A stretch of 64,000 nt of DNA. It comes from Bernardetiaceae bacterium (GTDB taxonomy: Bacteria; Bacteroidota; Bacteroidia; Cytophagales; Bernardetiaceae). Where the stretch lies: the NCBI GenBank assembly GCA_020832465.1, contig JAFIER010000046.1, positions 23,795-87,794 of the forward strand, given 5' to 3'. The notes under the pieces were generated by a model. The model was not told the origin of the DNA. It did no database searches and worked only from the letters and a program-made list of their open reading frames with translations. Shown here in pieces: positions 1 through 6,754 of the stretch; the stretch's first letter is position 1; each line of letters begins with the position of its first letter. Made by a program: the position numbers and the translations under genes.

Positions 1-24
1 TCACACATAAAAATATATTTTGAG

Positions 25-654
25 ATGAATATTGCCGATTTACGTGCCGAGTATGCACTTAATTCCTTAGATGAAAGTGATGTAATGCCTGATCCCATAG
101 CCCAATTTAAAAAATGGTTTGCAGAAGCCCTACGTGCGGAAATCCCAGAGCCAAATGCCTTGCATTTAGCCACTGTTACCCCAAATGGAAAACCCGCAGG
201 ACGTATCGTATTGCTCAAAGAGCTCGATAGCGGATTTGTTTTTTATACCAATTATGAAAGCCGAAAAGCACAAGAATTAGCTCAAAATCCAAGCGCTGCC
301 CTTACTTTTTTATGGCTCGAGCTCGAACGGCAAGTCAGAGTAGAAGGAAGAATAGAGAAAGTAAGTGCACAAGAGTCTGATGAATATTTCAAATCCAGAC
401 CCTTGGCCAGTCAAATCGGGGCAATAGCCTCTCCACAAAGTCAAGTTATCCCCAATAGAGATTATTTAGAAAAAGCGCAGCAAGCATGGCAAGCCAAAGC
501 CGGTGAACCAATTAAAAGACCTGAAAACTGGGGTGGTTTTAGGCTTATACCTAACTATATAGAATTTTGGCAAGGTAGAAAGAGTAGATTGCACGACCGT
601 ATAGCCTATACTGACGAAGGTAAACAATGGAAAATACAAAGACTTGCACCCTGA
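25..654 (+). CDS. pdxH: Pyridoxamine 5'-phosphate oxidase
   Basis: FMN-dependent cytosolic enzyme that oxidises pyridoxamine or pyridoxine 5'-phosphate to pyridoxal 5'-phosphate, the last step of B6 cofactor synthesis and salvage. At 209 residues it is close to the family length (about 210-220). Visible motifs are RIVLLK (residues 60-65) and YTNYESRKA (74-82) of the FMN-binding barrel, RQVRVEG (102-108), FKSRP, and the C-terminal WGGFR and RLHDR segments that contact the PLP substrate. The start at 25 gives the normal N-terminus ([10 protein letters not shown]). The gene stands alone; a repeat-filled gap follows and the upstream context lies outside the window. Family assignment is very secure; regulation cannot be judged. 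Confidence 0.96.
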   Translation: MNIADLRAEYALNSLDESDVMPDPIAQFKKWFAEALRAEIPEPNALHLATVTPNGKPAGRIVLLKELDSGFVFYTNYESRKAQELAQNPSAALTFLWLELERQVRVEGRIEKVSAQESDEYFKSRPLASQIGAIASPQSQVIPNRDYLEKAQQAWQAKAGEPIKRPENWGGFRLIPNYIEFWQGRKSRLHDRIAYTDEGKQWKIQRLAP

Positions 655-691
655 AAAACTATGCCAGGACGCTAACTTGATTAAATGAACA

Positions 692-812
692 GGGGTACGT
701 CAAGTTAGTCAATCGATTTAGATAATTTCAGCCTTCACAGTTTTTAAAGCTGTAGCCCGAAGCTCCAGCTTCGAAAGTGGCTTATAACGAAGCTGGAGCT
801 TCGTACTACAGG
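692..812. repeat. Truncated copy of the GGGTGTACG-ended repeat family (family C)
   Basis: The segment starts with a GGGGTACGTCAAGTTAGTCAAT end, runs through a TTTCAGCCTTCAC stretch and holds two copies of a GAAGCTGGAGCTTCG palindrome in inverted orientation (around 758-774 and 788-803). The same parts occur in the same order, reversed, in the full copy at 49191-49358. The other end is missing, and a different hairpin element begins at 841. Confidence 0.75.
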
Positions 813-840
813 CCTTAAAGATATTAGATGTCAAATTTTC

Positions 841-935
841 AGAAATAACATTTCTGTCAGAAATGTTATTTCTAAGCCCATTTTTCCATAGCGTGGGGTT
901 TGCAAACCCCACGCTATGGAAAAATGTACAGTAGT
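841..935. repeat. Double-hairpin repeat (family B, partial)
   Basis: Two strong palindromes lie side by side. The first is an AGAAATAACATTTCT / AGAAATGTTATTTCT hairpin at 841-873. The second is a perfect 22-bp inverted repeat at 881-924, TTTTTCCATAGCGTGGGG with its complement. The segment ends AATGTACAGTAGT, which matches the right end of the complete family copies at 13973-14074 and 37176-37264. The left CATACTAC end is absent. An antisense reading frame here (718-945) is a by-product of the palindromes. Confidence 0.75.
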
Positions 936-956
936 GGCTTTTCATATAAACTATAT

Positions 957-1047
957 GGTAGTGTATAACAAGTAATGCTTAGAACTAACAGTTCTTTGAG
1001 AACTGTTAGTTTTGAAAGACTTTGAGCATTACATCTTTAAGACTACC
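957..1047 (+). mobile_element. 91-bp MITE (family A), copy 1
   Basis: This copy is identical over 91 bp to 48353-48443 and, inverted, to 62675-62765. The ends are GGTAGT and ACTACC, inside an imperfect terminal inverted repeat of about 23 bp (18 of 23 matching), followed by a nested AGAACTAACAGTTCT hairpin. It is flanked by a perfect 8-bp direct repeat AACTATAT (949-956 and 1048-1055). It contains no coding frame. The different flanking duplications at the three sites show transposition rather than chance similarity. The transposase must act in trans and is not in this window. Confidence 0.9.
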
Positions 1048-1102
1048 AACTATATTAGTAGAAGCACTTAACTCTAAATGATTTGTGTGCAGGTTCATCA
1101 AT

Positions 1103-2737
1103 TCATAACGTCAAGAAAACTTGTTTTTTGCGTTCATAGATTTTGGGTAAAGTAATGCGAAACTCACTGCCTATGTCCGGGCTGCTACTCACCTCGATAG
1201 TGCCATTGTGTTTTTGTATAATACCGTAAGCAATCGAGAGACCCAGACCAGAGCCTTTGTCTTTTTCAGTTTCTTGCTGGCTAAAAAAAGGCTCAAATAC
1301 CTTTTCTAAAACATCTGCCGTCATGCCTTTGCCATTATCTTTGATCAAAATTTCTATTTCATTGCTCATATTGCGAGTTTGAATCAGTATCTCGCCCTTA
1401 TCCTTGATGGCTTTGATAGAGTTATTTAGAATATTGACAAACACTTGATTAAGCTCGCCAGGATTACACTCAATTTTGGGTATATGATGATCATATTTTC
1501 GTTTGATATAAATGCGGTGTTTAGTCTCTGGTGTGAGCAAAACAAGTGTAGCATCTAAGCCTTCGTGGATATTGACAAACTTTTGATGACTCTCATCAAG
1601 ACGCGAAAAATGACGTAATCCTTTGATAAGTTCAATAATCCGTAAAGCACCTTTACATATATCTTCGTTGAGGTCTTTTATATCTTGCTCGAGATGCTCA
1701 AAATCAATCTCTTCTTTATAGGCTTGGATTTCTGCTATATCTTCCGCTTCCAATACATAGGCTATGTTTTCATATTTTTCTAACAACTGAAAAACTTCAC
1801 GTACACGCTCGCTCAAAGCCCCACTTCCTGCATAGACAAAGTTAATCGGGTTATTTATCTCGTGTGCAATCCCAGCCGTAAGCTGTCCGAGAGAAGCCAT
1901 TTTTTCGGATTGAATAAGCTTGACCTGTGCTGATTTAAGCTCTTTGAGTGCTATATCGAGTTGCTTACGACTCTCTTTTTCGCTTTTGAGCGAAGCCTCC
2001 GTCCGTTGCTGCGAACGTTTGAGCTTTTCATAAGAATGTGATAGCTCCTCTTGCTTCTTGGCAAGAGCTTGATTCGCTACTTCACTCTGTTCGAGTAGCA
2101 TACTGACCTCCTCCTCCGAGCGCAAATTTGCACGTTGCAAAAGCCAAAAACCATAACTGAGCATAAAACAAGCACCAATCGTAACAATATTTACTATAGA
2201 GGTATAGCCTGAAAAATGAAGCACGGCCACCTCTACACCTATACCCAAATACGTATGCAAAGGGTCAAAAAGAATTAAGCAGGCAAAATTAGCACCAATA
2301 CCCAAAAATAAATGCCAGCGATTTTGTACATCTAAAATCGTAACAGGGAGAACCAAAAGACCCAGCAGGGCAATACGAGGTAGAAAATAATGCACTATCT
2401 CACGCTGCTCATAAATCAAAGTTTTAGAATAAGCCAAAGTCAATAATACCAAAAAAGGGGCAACTATACATACTGATATGCGAGAAAAATTGACAAACCC
2501 CGCTAAGTTCAATAGCAAAACAACCAAAAAATAAATCATGCCCAATCCAAAAAGGAATGCTGTTACATAAGCCTCTAATGCAAGCACAAAGAGCAGTATG
2601 ACCGCTATAGCTAAAAATACGAAGATAATACTGATTTGATTCGTAAGCAAAATGTACTTCCGCAAGCGTCTATCTGTATCAGCAGTGATACCTAAATGCG
2701 TAACATAATCCCAAAAATCTAAAAGCTCTTGTTTCAT
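1103..2737 (-). CDS. Membrane sensor histidine kinase
   Basis: Autophosphorylating sensor kinase of 544 residues. The N-terminal half (about 30-200) has roughly six hydrophobic helices and no recognisable extracellular domain. A coiled coil follows (about 205-275), then the HisKA dimerisation helix with the phospho-acceptor His292 in GIAHEINNPINF. The ATP-binding domain shows an N box (NILNNSIKAI), G1 (DNGKGM), F box (FEPFF) and G2 (GSGLGLSIAYGI). No receiver domain or response-regulator gene is adjacent, so its partner is unknown. The kinase core closely resembles that of the 797-residue kinase at 45655-48048, with the same SEKMASLGQLTAGIAHEINN run, so the two look like paralogues with different sensory front ends. 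Confidence 0.92.
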   Translation of the reverse strand: MKQELLDFWDYVTHLGITADTDRRLRKYILLTNQISIIFVFLAIAVILLFVLALEAYVTAFLFGLGMIYFLVVLLLNLAGFVNFSRISVCIVAPFLVLLTLAYSKTLIYEQREIVHYFLPRIALLGLLVLPVTILDVQNRWHLFLGIGANFACLILFDPLHTYLGIGVEVAVLHFSGYTSIVNIVTIGACFMLSYGFWLLQRANLRSEEEVSMLLEQSEVANQALAKKQEELSHSYEKLKRSQQRTEASLKSEKESRKQLDIALKELKSAQVKLIQSEKMASLGQLTAGIAHEINNPINFVYAGSGALSERVREVFQLLEKYENIAYVLEAEDIAEIQAYKEEIDFEHLEQDIKDLNEDICKGALRIIELIKGLRHFSRLDESHQKFVNIHEGLDATLVLLTPETKHRIYIKRKYDHHIPKIECNPGELNQVFVNILNNSIKAIKDKGEILIQTRNMSNEIEILIKDNGKGMTADVLEKVFEPFFSQQETEKDKGSGLGLSIAYGIIQKHNGTIEVSSSPDIGSEFRITLPKIYERKKQVFLTL

Positions 2738-2888
2738 AAATACTGTTTATTGGAATAAAATCATTTTGAGAGTACAAAATACAATTTTTTATTCAATTAA
2801 AACGAATAATTCTACGTTTTTTTTGCTTTAATTTTGGAATATCTAAAAAATGTCATAATATCTATATCTATGAGCAGCAAGATTTGTT

Positions 2889-3845
2889 TTATCCTTGGGC
2901 GGCTGCACGCCTAAGTCTATCATTGATAGCTATGCCTAAATCCCGTTCTGGAAGCAAATCAGCTACAATCATATCTGCATCAGATACATCTAACTCACGC
3001 ATAGCACTAAAAAGCCGCGCTGCTGCCTCTGCAAAATCTCCTCTTTCGGAAAGCACAATATTGATATAAGCAGATGCATAAAAATGCTCAAAGGATAATA
3101 CAGCTATTTTTTTGCCTTCATGAGAAGCTAAAAAAGAAGGAATATCACACAAAAAAAACGGAATTTTAGGTGAGTAATGACTTTTAAGCTGCCCAGGAAC
3201 TTCTGGCCGTGAGCTTGAGTGAGACAAAACTTCTACTTTATCCGCGCCTAAAATACGCCTTAAATCTTCTATACGCACACCACCTTTGCGCAATACAATG
3301 GCTTTATCGCCTACGATACGCACTATAGTCGATTCTATTCCAATACGAGAACACCCCCCATCTAAAATATAAGCTACTTGATCGCCCAATTGCGTGGCTA
3401 CATGCGCTGCCGATGTAGGGCTAATATATCCAAAAGGATTTGCACTTGGCGCAGCCAGTGGAAAGTCCAAACTTTCAAGTAAATCCAGTGTGAGTGCATG
3501 ATGGGGTATGCGTACAGCCACATCAGGAAGCCCGCTCGTTACTAAATCTGAAACGATAGGTTTCTTCGGAAGCACAAGTGTTAGCGCACCTGCCCAAAAA
3601 TTTTCAGCAAGTAGATAAGCCGTATCAGATATTTCTGTTACAAAATCTTTGATTTGATGAAGTGATGCTGTATGCAAAATTAAAGGATCAAAAAAAGGGC
3701 GATTTTTGGCTTTAAAAATTGCTGCTACGGCTTCAGCATTATAGGCATTAGCGGCAAGCCCATAGACCGTTTCTGTAGGTATCGCTACGAGTTTGCCCTC
3801 ACGTAAGTAGTCGGCAGCCAGTTTTGTATCCGTTCCTATTATCAT
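2889..3845 (-). CDS. sua5: L-threonylcarbamoyladenylate synthase (Sua5 type)
   Basis: Makes threonylcarbamoyl-AMP from threonine, bicarbonate and ATP, the first step of t6A37 modification in tRNAs that read ANN codons. The YrdC-like domain fills about residues 1-205, with IPTETVYGLAANA (22-34), FKAKNRP (44-50) and an APSANPFG loop. The remaining 110 residues match the C-terminal Sua5 domain, so at 318 residues this is the long Sua5 form rather than the short TsaC form. The gene lies directly downstream of tRNA-Ser on the same strand, but a terminator hairpin (3894-3932) separates them. Confidence 0.95.
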   Translation of the reverse strand: MIIGTDTKLAADYLREGKLVAIPTETVYGLAANAYNAEAVAAIFKAKNRPFFDPLILHTASLHQIKDFVTEISDTAYLLAENFWAGALTLVLPKKPIVSDLVTSGLPDVAVRIPHHALTLDLLESLDFPLAAPSANPFGYISPTSAAHVATQLGDQVAYILDGGCSRIGIESTIVRIVGDKAIVLRKGGVRIEDLRRILGADKVEVLSHSSSRPEVPGQLKSHYSPKIPFFLCDIPSFLASHEGKKIAVLSFEHFYASAYINIVLSERGDFAEAAARLFSAMRELDVSDADMIVADLLPERDLGIAINDRLRRAAAQG

Positions 3846-3893
3846 ATTCCTATCATAAAAAATACACGACTTGATTGAGCACTAAATTATCAT

Positions 3894-3932
3894 AAAAAAA
3901 AGTCTTCACAACCTTAGGCTATGAAGACTTTA
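3894..3932 (-). terminator. Intrinsic terminator after tRNA-Ser
   Basis: On the minus strand AAGTCTTCA pairs with TGAAGACTT around a short loop and is followed at once by a run of T. It sits just 3' of the tRNA-Ser gene and before the Sua5 start, so it should separate the two transcripts. Confidence 0.8.
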
Positions 3933-3940
3933 TCTTATTG

Positions 3941-4025
3941 TAGAGGGTGAGGGATTCGAACCCCCGGTACCTCACGGTACAACGGTTTTCAAGACCGCCG
4001 CATTCGACCACTCTGCCAACCCTCT
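3941..4025 (-). tRNA. tRNA-Ser (anticodon TGA)
   Basis: Class II tRNA of about 85 nt on the minus strand. The acceptor arm AGAGGGT pairs with ACCCTCT, and the D-arm is GCAGAGTGGTCGAATGC. The anticodon arm has loop CTTGAAA, which gives anticodon TGA reading UCA and related serine codons. A long variable arm (TACCGTGAGGTA) and a GGTTCGAATCC T-arm follow. CCA is not encoded; the discriminator base appears to be A. Confidence 0.95.
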
Positions 4026-4071
4026 GTGGTACGATAAAGGAAACAAAATCGCTTTCCCTTAAATGCTGATG

Positions 4072-4103
4072 CAAAGGTATAGCTAAAAAATATATTTTGC
4101 AAA
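4072..4103 (-). promoter_or_regulatory. Promoter of tRNA-Ser (Bacteroidota type)
   Basis: On the minus strand a TTTG box (4100-4103) lies 20 bp upstream of TACCTTTG (4072-4079), matching the -33 TTTG / -7 TAnnTTTG consensus of the Bacteroidota housekeeping sigma factor. The start of transcription would fall about 40 nt before the tRNA. The same TACCTTTG box with the same spacing precedes the initiator tRNA at 58481. Confidence 0.65.
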
Positions 4104-4171
4104 TATTTCTTTAATTTTTTTATTGCCTTAGGTATTTGAATCTGATAATCAAAGTTTTATTTGTGTTTTTT

Positions 4172-4951
4172 TTAGCTTTCGATGACCGTTACTGTCGGGC
4201 AGTGGTCTGAATGCTTGGCATCAGGGAGCATATAAGCCGCTTTGAGCTTATTGGCTAAGGGCTTTGCGATGGCTTGGTAGTCTATGCGCCAGCCTTTGTT
4301 ATTGAGCCTTGCGGTTTTGGAGCGAAAAGTCCACCAAGTGTAGTGTGCGGGCAACTCGGGGTGCAGATACCTAAATGTATCGATAAAATTTTCGGTTTCA
4401 AAAAACTCACTTAACCAAGCGCGCTCTTCGGGCAGGAAGCCTGAGTTTTTTTCATTGCGCTTAGGGGCGTGAATATCAATAGGGTGATGTGCAATGTTAT
4501 AATCCCCACAAATAAGTAGTTTATCCTTTTGTGGAAGTGTGTTGATATAGGCTTGAAAATCATGCATCCATTGCATTTTAAACTCCTGCCGCTCCGTACC
4601 GCTCGTACCCGAAGGCATATAGACATTCATAATGGATAGATTTTCAAAATCCATACGCAGGACTCGTCCCTCGCTATCCTCTCGCTCACTTCCAGCGTAG
4701 CCATAGGCTATCTGGGTGGGTTTTATTTTTGAAAAAATAGCCACGCCGCTGTATCCCTTTCTCGATGTGGCTGCCTGCCAGCCAATATGATGAAATCCTA
4801 AGGCTTCAAATGCTGTAAGTGGTACTTGTGTGGCTGTAGCTTTAACTTCTTGAAGGCAGAGCACATCGCAATCCTCGCCTTTAAGCCACGCCAAAAAATC
4901 TTTACCTAAAGCGGCACGAATGCCATTGATATTGTAAGAGATAATCTTCAT
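4172..4951 (-). CDS. xth: Exodeoxyribonuclease III
   Basis: AP endonuclease and 3'-5' exonuclease of base-excision repair, in the EEP fold. It is 259 residues from the chosen start. MKIISYNINGIRAAL at the N-terminus is the standard opening of the family; a start 30 nt further upstream would add an atypical MAITFYFTQQ leader. Catalytic signatures are LQEVK (metal-binding Glu34), GDYNIAH with the Asp-Asn pair, and the C-terminal SDHCP with the catalytic His. It is a single gene between tRNA-Ser and a TPR membrane protein, and nothing suggests an operon. Confidence 0.95.
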   Translation of the reverse strand: MKIISYNINGIRAALGKDFLAWLKGEDCDVLCLQEVKATATQVPLTAFEALGFHHIGWQAATSRKGYSGVAIFSKIKPTQIAYGYAGSEREDSEGRVLRMDFENLSIMNVYMPSGTSGTERQEFKMQWMHDFQAYINTLPQKDKLLICGDYNIAHHPIDIHAPKRNEKNSGFLPEERAWLSEFFETENFIDTFRYLHPELPAHYTWWTFRSKTARLNNKGWRIDYQAIAKPLANKLKAAYMLPDAKHSDHCPTVTVIES

Positions 4952-5009
4952 TTGTTGTGTAAAATAGAAGGTAATTGCCAAAATGAATAAATGATTTTAT
5001 GGCAAGTCA

Positions 5010-5040
5010 GAAATAATATTTCTCAAAGAATATGTTAGCT
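5010..5040. repeat. Degenerate AGAAATAATATTTCT hairpin
   Basis: A decayed form of the recurring AGAAATAACATTTCT / AGAAATGTTATTTCT hairpin, lying between two minus-strand genes. The second arm (AGAATATGTTAGCTCT) is mutated and no element ends can be recognised. Confidence 0.5.
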
Positions 5041-5069
5041 CTAAGGCTTTTTTGCATATAGCCTACTTT

Positions 5070-5831
5070 TTATGAATCTGCACCTGCTTCATGCGTATAA
5101 AGTCCGTTGGCGTAGGGCGCAAATTTTTTGCGTATTTTTAAGTATTGCTTAGCCTTAGATTTTTTGCCTATTTTATGCCAAGCGTGTTGCACTGCCCAAA
5201 ATAAAAAAGCGCGTTCTTGTGGGCGCAGTTCTGGATTTTGCTCGGCTATTTGTGTGAGGCTTTTAATATTTTTTTTCTCGGGTTTGTCTTCAGATAGCAT
5301 CTGACTGACTTGAAAAAGTCTTTCGTGGAGGTCTCTAAAATCAGTAAAATTATCATCAGCAAGAGCGAGGTAGCGAGATTTTTCTGCCATTTTAGCTGCT
5401 TGTTCCCACTCTTGATCTATGTAATTGAGCATAGCAAGAGCGGCGTATTCTAAGGCTTGAATACCGGGAGATTGGTTCTGCCAGCCACCGTATTTAATAG
5501 CTTTTAGCGACTCTTCTTTATGATTATACAGCGCATAATTGACGGCTTCTAAGAAGTTTGCCGTAGCTTTTTCGCCTGCGTCATTCATATTGGCTTGTGC
5601 TATAGTTTGCTCATTGAGTGCAACAACATCTGGATTATCAAAACGTTGATAAGGCTTTTTTTTGAAAAGTGAGAAAAAGGCAAGGAGCAGTTTGTATATC
5701 AAAAAAAAGAAAAGAAGTACCAAAAGCAAAACAGATACTGCCGCAAGAATACGTAGGTATAAAGGCATATCATCAAGTACGATGCGTGCCTCTTCGGAAG
5801 TCCAAGATGCTAACCAATCATTTAATTTCAT
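5070..5831 (-). CDS. Membrane-anchored helical-repeat protein, unknown function
   Basis: Protein of 253 residues that I cannot name. A short N-terminal segment is followed by one long hydrophobic stretch (about 27-56, rich in Leu, Val and Phe) and a basic KKKP stop. From about residue 75 onward the sequence is alpha-helical and TPR/HEAT-like (ATANFLEAVNYALYNHKEESL, ALEYAALAMLNYIDQEWEQAAKMAE, RAFLFWAVQHAWHKIGKKSKAKQYL). This points to a protein anchored in the inner membrane with a scaffold-like domain. It lies 31 bp downstream of the FMN reductase on the same strand, so the pair may be co-transcribed. Whether the soluble part faces the cytoplasm is inferred from the basic residues after the helix. 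Confidence 0.7.
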   Translation of the reverse strand: MKLNDWLASWTSEEARIVLDDMPLYLRILAAVSVLLLVLLFFFLIYKLLLAFFSLFKKKPYQRFDNPDVVALNEQTIAQANMNDAGEKATANFLEAVNYALYNHKEESLKAIKYGGWQNQSPGIQALEYAALAMLNYIDQEWEQAAKMAEKSRYLALADDNFTDFRDLHERLFQVSQMLSEDKPEKKNIKSLTQIAEQNPELRPQERAFLFWAVQHAWHKIGKKSKAKQYLKIRKKFAPYANGLYTHEAGADS

Positions 5832-5862
5832 AATATCGGGGGTCTGTTGAATACGGATTTAT

Positions 5863-6417
5863 TCAACTAATTTGCACATCTTTATTTGTAGATGCAAATT
5901 CTACGAGCATTTTTATCTGTTCGTTTATAACTGTATTTAAAAAAACATCTTGTATTTGCCCCTCGAGAAAATGTTTTTGGATTTGAGGAAGCCTTACTTT
6001 AAGAGGTAGCACCATCGCACCTAAGTAATGCAAAATATCTGTCAGGTGGCTCAATGCCAGCAAACCGCCCTGGGGACCGGCCGAAAGCCCAACAAGCGCA
6101 ACGGGCTTGAGTTTAAAATCGCTTGGGTAAGGCAAACCGTCAATAAAAGCCTTGAGCACACCTGGAAAGGAGTTATTATACTCAGCCACGATAAATATAT
6201 ATTTATCCGCACGCTGAATTTTTTCTACAAATGTATTGAATATATCATTTTTTCCGTTGTTTTCATATAATGCCGAGACTATAAAATCTGGCGGTAGCTC
6301 ATCTAAATCGAGAAGTATAACTTGCTCGCCCATAGCCTCAAGTGCTTTTTGATAAAGTAGCGCAATTTGATAAGAGTAGGCTTGCTTGCGATTTGTACCT
6401 GAAATAATAGCAATCAT
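5863..6417 (-). CDS. NAD(P)H-dependent FMN reductase family protein
   Basis: Flavodoxin-fold flavoprotein of 184 residues. The N-terminus IAIISGTNRKQAYSYQIA has the phosphate-binding loop of the FMN_red family. VAEYNNSFPGVLKAFIDGL (around 78-96) is the family's (P)EYN..(P)G.LKN..D signature, and VALVGLSAGPQGG is a further FMN-contact loop. Members reduce flavins, quinones, azo dyes or chromate using NAD(P)H; the substrate cannot be read from sequence. It is probably the first gene of a two-gene transcript with the downstream TPR membrane protein. Confidence 0.9.
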   Translation of the reverse strand: MIAIISGTNRKQAYSYQIALLYQKALEAMGEQVILLDLDELPPDFIVSALYENNGKNDIFNTFVEKIQRADKYIFIVAEYNNSFPGVLKAFIDGLPYPSDFKLKPVALVGLSAGPQGGLLALSHLTDILHYLGAMVLPLKVRLPQIQKHFLEGQIQDVFLNTVINEQIKMLVEFASTNKDVQIS

Positions 6418-6754
6418 AATAAATTCTAAAAAAGTTGCTTTTTTGTCGTTAATTTTGTAATTTGTAGAGTTACATACTTAGTTCAAAACTCAAAAGCCTC
6501 GCGCTTGTTTAAATAATTTAAATTTAGCCCAAAATTCATATACTAAAATGCGTTTTTGCTAAAAATATGAGTTGCTTTGTGTGTATTTTATTCAAACAAA
6601 GAATGCAATAGCTATGCTTAAGGGTTTGTACAAAGCTTGTTTGCAAAGCGCAGTTTGTATATTGCGCTGGCAGTTTGCCCGTATTCAATATCGCTGTGCG
6701 GTTAGCTATCCATTACAATATCAAAATTATCTATCTCTAAAAGTTCGTAGTAGC
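6418..6754. other. Divergent intergenic region before ppk1
   Basis: AT-rich gap of 337 bp between the divergently transcribed FMN reductase and ppk1, so promoters for both must lie here. The ppk1 frame stays open upstream to a TTG at 6572, but that extension (Cys- and aromatic-rich) is unlike any PPK N-terminus and is probably not translated. I see no repeat element here. Confidence 0.4.

Noticed and set aside
758..803. Possible CRISPR array from repeated GAAGCTGGAGCTTCG units
   Set aside because: Only two inverted units with no regular spacers, and the same palindrome occurs singly elsewhere as part of the family C element.
718..945. Antisense 75-residue reading frame
   Set aside because: It lies wholly within palindromic repeats of families C and B; the frame results from the symmetrical sequence and has no protein-like features.
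4411..4626. 71-residue frame within the exonuclease III gene
   Set aside because: Out-of-frame shadow of a clear xth gene on the same strand.
6572..6754. N-terminal extension of ppk1
   Set aside because: Cys- and aromatic-rich sequence with a TTG start, not found in the PPK family as I know it; the family N-terminus begins at 6755.
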